Shown in pieces: positions 46,378 to 50,413 of a DNA stretch of 50,413 bases. Both the position numbers and the translations under genes were made by a program. The notes below the pieces were generated by a model. That model ran no database searches. It was not told where the DNA came from and worked only from the letters and a program-made list of their open reading frames with translations. Positions within the stretch are counted from its first letter, which is position 1. The number at the start of each line of letters is the position of its first letter. Source of the DNA: Amylostereum areolatum (Eukaryota; Basidiomycota; Agaricomycetes; Russulales; Stereaceae); NCBI GenBank assembly GCA_012932865.1, contig SAXG01000148.1, forward strand, positions 1 to 50,413, read 5' to 3'.

Positions 46378-47469
46378 TTACGAATACCCGCAGTTTGTAA
46401 TCCAGCCAATGGCATCTTCATTCGTTATTTCTTCCATAGCAAGATGGATGAGTTCAGCGCGCATGTGAGGTCCAGTGAAGTGGCTTTCATTACGGCGCAA
46501 GAAGGCTTTGATACTACTGAAAGCTTGCTCGATGGGATTCATGTCGGGGGAGTATGGTGGTAGGTATATAAGCTTTGCACCTGTCATTAAAACTGGTTAG
46601 TATACCTTGAAGCCGGAGCTTTCAGACAGCACAACGCACCACAGTCATTCTCAATGATCTCCCGCACTTCGTCTCCATGATGAAAGGCAACATTATCCAT
46701 GACTACCACAGAATTACGGCTTGGATTGTCTGGAGTATATGAGTTGAGAAGGGGTGCCTATATGAGCACAACACAGGCATAAGCATGACACAGACATCCA
46801 GAAGAAATTGAAGCGTACAACATCCTCCCGCAGAAAATGGAGGAACCTCTCACGGTTGACTGATCCTTCGAGAAGATCCAAAGCAATGATCCCATCACAG
46901 GAGAGCACTGGGAGCATTGTCAGGCGTGTGCCATGGAAGAACAGGTCACGGCGGACGCATGCAGATCCCAGTGGTGCCCTTCCCATTGTCCGCTGATGTG
47001 CCCGATCATCCACCCCAGATTCATCCAACCAGACTATGCTCTCCATGGGTATATCCCCCCAAGCTGCATCCCACATTGCGCGAACGGCATCGTTTCGTTC
47101 CAATGCCTCCTTTGATATCCGCTTGTGAGTGAGAGCAAGGCTGCGAACAGCGCGGGCGACGGTTGCAAGTGAAACGTACACTCCGAGCTCCTTGTCAAGA
47201 CGGTCTTGAATCTCGTCAAGAAACATTGCTGGCTCTTGGACCAACCAGGAGTTGATGGATGTGAGCTCTCCAAATGAAAGGATGCGGGAGCGGCCATGGG
47301 ACAACAGTCCATGGGGACTATGCACTGAACCTGTCTCGCGATAAAGGCGGAGGATTTCATAGACTGTGCTTTTTGAGCACTGCGCGAGTTCAGTGATCTC
47401 GGAGACTGTAAAACGCTCCCGCCATTCGACAATGCGTTCTCGAAGTTGAGGGTTAAGGGGAGGTGCCAT
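46378..47469 (-). CDS. Tc1-mariner-type DDE transposase
   Basis: It would cut and rejoin the element ends. Exons 47469-46819, 46757-46640 and 46580-46378 total 972 nt, 323 aa. The N-terminus is a helix-turn-helix ([20 protein letters not shown], residues 20-39), followed by [13 protein letters not shown]. The DDE_3-type catalytic residues are D149 in WLDESG, D238 in [13 protein letters not shown] and E274 in [20 protein letters not shown], with 35 residues between the second D and E. The start is 81 bp inside the right terminal repeat. The frame is fully open after removing two introns of 61 and 59 bp, so an active enzyme is plausible. Confidence 0.92.
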
Positions 47470-47549
47470 TGCGGTCAGGACTCAAGACACTGCAAAGCTG
47501 ACCTCGCGACGCACAGCTGTCACTCCCGCAGCAGACGTGATTTCCCGAA

Positions 47550-47620
47550 AAGGCAATGTTTGGCTCTGACAAACAAGTTTCTCGACGCGCGGATTCCAGT
47601 CGGTTATGCAAACGGCTGTA
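47550..47620 (-). repeat. Right terminal inverted repeat
   Basis: Reverse complement of 43596-43666; ends ...GCAAACGGCTGTA, with the final TA the target duplication. Confidence 0.9.
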
Positions 47621-48461
47621 AGACCGGGATTCGCGATACGATGGAGATCGTCTTATGTATATACGTCGGCTAATTTCTGGGGAAGCTCGCATGGTCATCG
47701 ATCACTCGACTTCCGAAAAGTCACGGTGAGCCACGCCGACAATCTTTCCGTTCGGCTCGTTCGAGACTTCGAACTTCGGAGCGCCTCGAGGCTCGGGCAA
47801 AAGGGTCAATGCAATCTGTCGTCACCTGCGCCAAAACGTCAATCTCCCATACCCATCTGCCCTAGCAGGAGACCAAATGTGCGCAGACTTGCTTTATGTT
47901 ACATCACGCACCCACGGGCCACGACACTGCGAACATGTCTGCCACGGACGATCTATCAAAGGAAGTTGTTGCCGTTCGTCACTTGCGCCGCCGTCGTCGC
48001 CGCCGACCGCCTTCACGCTATGCCCGTCAATGGCGCCTATCTCGGCAAGAGTGTTGTAAAATATCGCTCGGTGTTGTGGACACTGGACAGTCCTACTGTA
48101 GCACTGTTACCGCAACCTAAATCTAAATCTGCAGTGCTTCGGCAAGTGCCGAACTGCGAAAACTGGGACAGCAAGACTCGGCGGAAGGACAGCGCCGCAG
48201 TGCGATTTGTGCTGTCCAACAGACCCCAACCGTGCCCAACGGGAGGTACTTCTCTCCTCTGACTACTAAGCATCAGCTGCTTCCTCCAACCTCTTTGGCC
48301 AAACAATGTTACATTGGAAGGATTCAGATGGCGCTTCCAGTACATAATAGATACAATGGGATAGCATGGCGTCGCATTTCTTCCGACGGTGTAATCTTTC
48401 TTCGGCCTAGCTCCAAATAGCGTCGACGCAACCTCACGACTTTCTACGCCACTTATGCCAC
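47621..48461. other. No gene recognised
   Basis: About 840 bp between the transposon and the GMC 3' end. Arg-rich shadow frames and a short ctaaatctaaatctgcag tract are present, but no coding exon could be supported. Confidence 0.4.
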
Positions 48462-49840
48462 TTATGCCTTGAACACCCCCTTCACGATGTCCGCCGCTAT
48501 ACAGACAACCTAGGCCGTCAGCTCACTGAACCTCACCGGCAACATGACGAGTTCACCCACCCTGTTCCGCAATCGCGTACGCGACCGTTTGCGCGTGGCT
48601 CGCGAAAAGCAGTGGCACGATGCCGAGGTCGACCACGCGAACGTTGCGCGTGCCGTATACTTTGAGTTGAGCGTCGACAACCCCGCCCTTATCTTTCGGC
48701 AGCATCGAGCACGAGCCTGCGGTGTGGTAAGTTGTGGAAATGCACTTCTTGATCCAGGTCGCGATCTCGGCGTCCGACTGGATGGAAGGCCCGGGGTTCA
48801 CTTCTTTGGCTGTAGGGCGATGACGATGAGAAGAGAGAAGGGTCGGTCACGATGGAGAAGGGAAGGGAGGTGGAGGACACACCTACGATGTCCTTCAAAG
48901 GCTCGGTCTTGACGAGTTTGCGATGGAACTTCACGGCTTCGACGAAGGTTTGCAGGTCGACATCTTGCTCGAAGTAGCGCGGGTCGATAGCAGGTTGGAC
49001 GAGGGCATCTTTCGAGGTTGCATGCTATGGAGGGTTCGTCTCGTCAGCTATGAGAAGGGGGAGAGGGGAGACGAGACGAGACGAACGATAGAGCCACGAG
49101 AGAATGGGTGGTTAAGCGCAGGGCAGAGGGAAATGTATTTCTTCCCCGGCTCAGGCGGTTCTGTCGTTCAACATCAACCACCAAATCGAGCCCAGAAATG
49201 GTCAATGAACGCACTGGGGAAGCTCAAAAACCCAGGGAAGCAGATAATTTCCACGTTCGCGCCGCCCGCGTCGATGAACTTCTTCTGCTCGGCGTATTGT
49301 TCCGTCACACCCGGTGTGGCACTTTTGGTCGGGATGGACGCGTGGATCTCCGCCGCGCGGGGAGAGATGGACTCGAGAGAGTTCATGTGAATGCCAGCCA
49401 GGCCGACAGTGAAGAGGCCGCTTCCTTGCTCGCTGAATCAGAGACGGTCAGCAGAAGCCGAGCGTTTGACGACCACGACCGACTGTCACGGAGCCGGTGG
49501 TACGTTATCTTCGAGGCTGGTGGTGCCTTGTGGTGTGGCTGAGAAAAGTGCGCTTCTAGTCCGCTAGAGCTTGGATTCTGCACAACGCGGACGGGCTGGG
49601 ATGTTATCGTTCAGGACACTCTCGAGAAGCTCGGAATGGCCGCGCTGTCCAGGATCCCGTTTAGACTCTTACATGTCTCGCGGTTGAGGGATCGATGGCT
49701 AATGTACCGATTGACTCTAGCAAGCAGGCAAGACCCCGTAGGAACGGGCATGACCATCTCGACTGTGGACCCGAAGAACCAACGTACGCAGATATTCGGG
49801 TGGTACGATAAACCTCGACTTTCGTCTTGCCCTCCCATCT
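48462..49840 (-). pseudogene. C-terminal half of a GMC oxidoreductase
   Basis: On minus: weak middle-domain traces with conflicting frames (RDGHARSYG, RVNRYISHRSLNRE, about 49780-49640), then MNSLESISPRAAEIHASIP (about 49380), VTEQYAEQKKFIDAGG, VEIICFPGFLSF, VDLQTFVEAVKFHRKLVKTE (about 48930), NPGPSIQSDAEIATWIKKCI (about 48790), TTYHTAGSCSMLPKDKGGVV (about 48720, with the catalytic-region His), GTRNVRVVDLGIVPL, HAQTVAYAIAEQ and, after an intron, ADIVKGVFKA ending at 48462. The last 280 residues look nearly intact. The FAD-binding N-terminus was not found before the window's end. It is the converse of the GMC relic at 39481-41366, which lacks this part. Confidence 0.7.
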
Positions 49841-50275
49841 GAGCCTTCTCTCAGGAACTATCTCAGACCAGCGCTTTCCCGCCCAAAACTCACCGTTCTC
49901 ACCACGCGCTCCGTCACGCTGATCAGCCCTTCCCGGCATCAAACACTGCGAAATTTTGCCTCATCCCGGGTGAGTATCTTCGTCAATGGATCCAAGCTAC
50001 ACCGCAGCTCCCCAAAGCTGTTGGTCATCCTTCGCTGGGTTAACATCTCTTGCATCCTCTTTTTTGCTCATAATGAATGATGATGATGATACGGCAATCA
50101 AATCTCCCCAAACTGCTAAATATCCGGGATCGGCAATGCGACTCTGTGAGCAGCATCGGAGTCGAGCCCAAGGCTAGATCTTTCCCTCGGTCGGAGAAAA
50201 ACGTGCAGCGAACACACCTTCATCGGGATGTCGTGGGGTGTGTCTACGTCCCTTACTAGAGACGAAGCGCCCATA
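49841..50275. other. No gene recognised
   Basis: About 430 bp without a supportable exon. A GATGATGATGAT run at about 50071-50088 is the only repeat seen. Confidence 0.35.
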
Positions 50276-50413
50276 CTAAGACCTCAAGAGCCTGAAGGAA
50301 CCCGAGAAGTTCAAGACGGTCGACCCGCTTCGGGAAGACGGCGTGGCCGAGAGCGGGAGCTACAGCTCTAGTACGGTTACTTTTCCGAGTCTATCTGACC
50401 ACGTAAACAATTC
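50276..50413 (+). CDS. Partial open frame running off the window
   Basis: Immediately after an in-frame TAA (or the potential acceptor ACTAAG), plus-strand sequence is open to the end: DLKSLKEPEKFKTVDPLRED, GVAESGSYSSSTVTFPSLSD. The charged, Ser-rich composition is protein-like, but there is no ATG and no family match. It could be an internal exon of a gene continuing to the right. Confidence 0.3.

Larger units (their letters stand above)
43596..47620. mobile_element. IS630-Tc1-mariner element with passenger gene
   Basis: Complete DNA transposon, 4025 bp including a TA at each end, the usual mariner target duplication. Inside the TA, both ends begin CAGCCG and form inverted repeats of about 69 bp (71 with TA) that match perfectly. 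It encodes a DDE transposase on minus (47469-46378) and a second gene on plus (44165-46211), convergent with 166 bp between their stops. Typical Tc1-mariner elements are 1-2.5 kb and carry only the transposase. Identical repeats, an intact TA pair and two open genes suggest recent insertion and possible activity. Confidence 0.9.

Noticed and set aside
48100..48135. ctaaatctaaatctgcag as a telomere-like repeat
   Set aside because: Only two partial units and an internal position; not a telomeric array.
39481..49840. One GMC gene split by transposon insertion
   Set aside because: On minus the C-terminal half lies upstream of the N-terminal half, so insertion alone cannot account for the order.
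1..50413. tRNA, rRNA, CRISPR, or viral sequence
   Set aside because: No cloverleaf, ribosomal core sequence, spaced repeat array or viral hallmark gene was seen on reading through; small RNA genes could be missed without a covariance search.

Overview
The window looks like genomic DNA of a mushroom-forming basidiomycete (Agaricomycetes). The genes are cut by many 50-60 bp GT-AG introns, DNA is GC-rich, and several families are basidiomycete specialities: FunK1 protein kinases, a DUF6534-type seven-helix membrane protein, GMC oxidoreductases, and a large helicase/AAA fusion. No rRNA, tRNA, CRISPR array or bacterial-style operon was seen.

Left third (1-20.5 kb), ordinary host genes: the mRNA-export factor Gle1 (minus), a proline-rich protein (minus), two paralogous RING/coiled-coil genes arranged head to head (minus at 5.0-5.7 kb, plus at 6.45-8.9 kb), and a giant minus-strand gene (9.3-17.0 kb) that joins a ZNFX1/Upf1-like SF1 helicase, cysteine-rich repeats, three CbbX/SpoVK-type AAA domains and a coiled-coil tail. 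Two poorly resolved minus-strand genes follow. Reading frames here are repeatedly broken by single-base slips, often in short C or G runs. This points to uncorrected sequence errors more than to real decay, because Gle1 is normally essential.

Middle (21.3-31.7 kb): a tandem array of four FunK1-type kinase copies, all on plus. A (831 aa) and C (762 aa) are full kinases. B (272 aa) has an intact frame but no N-lobe and no HRD motif. D is a frame-broken C-lobe. Pieces of an acyl-CoA ligase 3' end (minus) lie behind A and behind B, so the ancestral duplicated unit probably contained kinase plus ligase end.

32.1-39.3 kb: two tandem copies of a divergent pair of unrecognised genes, here called X (minus, 406 aa) and Y (plus, 430 aa). 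The copies are offset by 3816 bp and diverged by roughly a third in protein sequence. Copy 1 keeps an intact X and a frameshifted Y; copy 2 keeps an intact Y and an X with no visible start codon. This co-duplicated pair is a main candidate for an undescribed two-gene module.

39.5-50.4 kb: a decayed GMC oxidoreductase, a DUF6534-type membrane protein, and then a complete 4025 bp IS630-Tc1-mariner element (43596-47620, TA target duplication, 71 bp near-perfect terminal inverted repeats). The element carries a three-exon DDE transposase (323 aa) and, unusually, a second intact seven-exon gene (575 aa; proline-rich segment, Cys/His cluster, C-terminal SAM-like domain). It sits about 200 bp upstream of the DUF6534 gene. 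The C-terminal half of a second GMC gene and the beginning of an unidentified plus-strand frame close the window.
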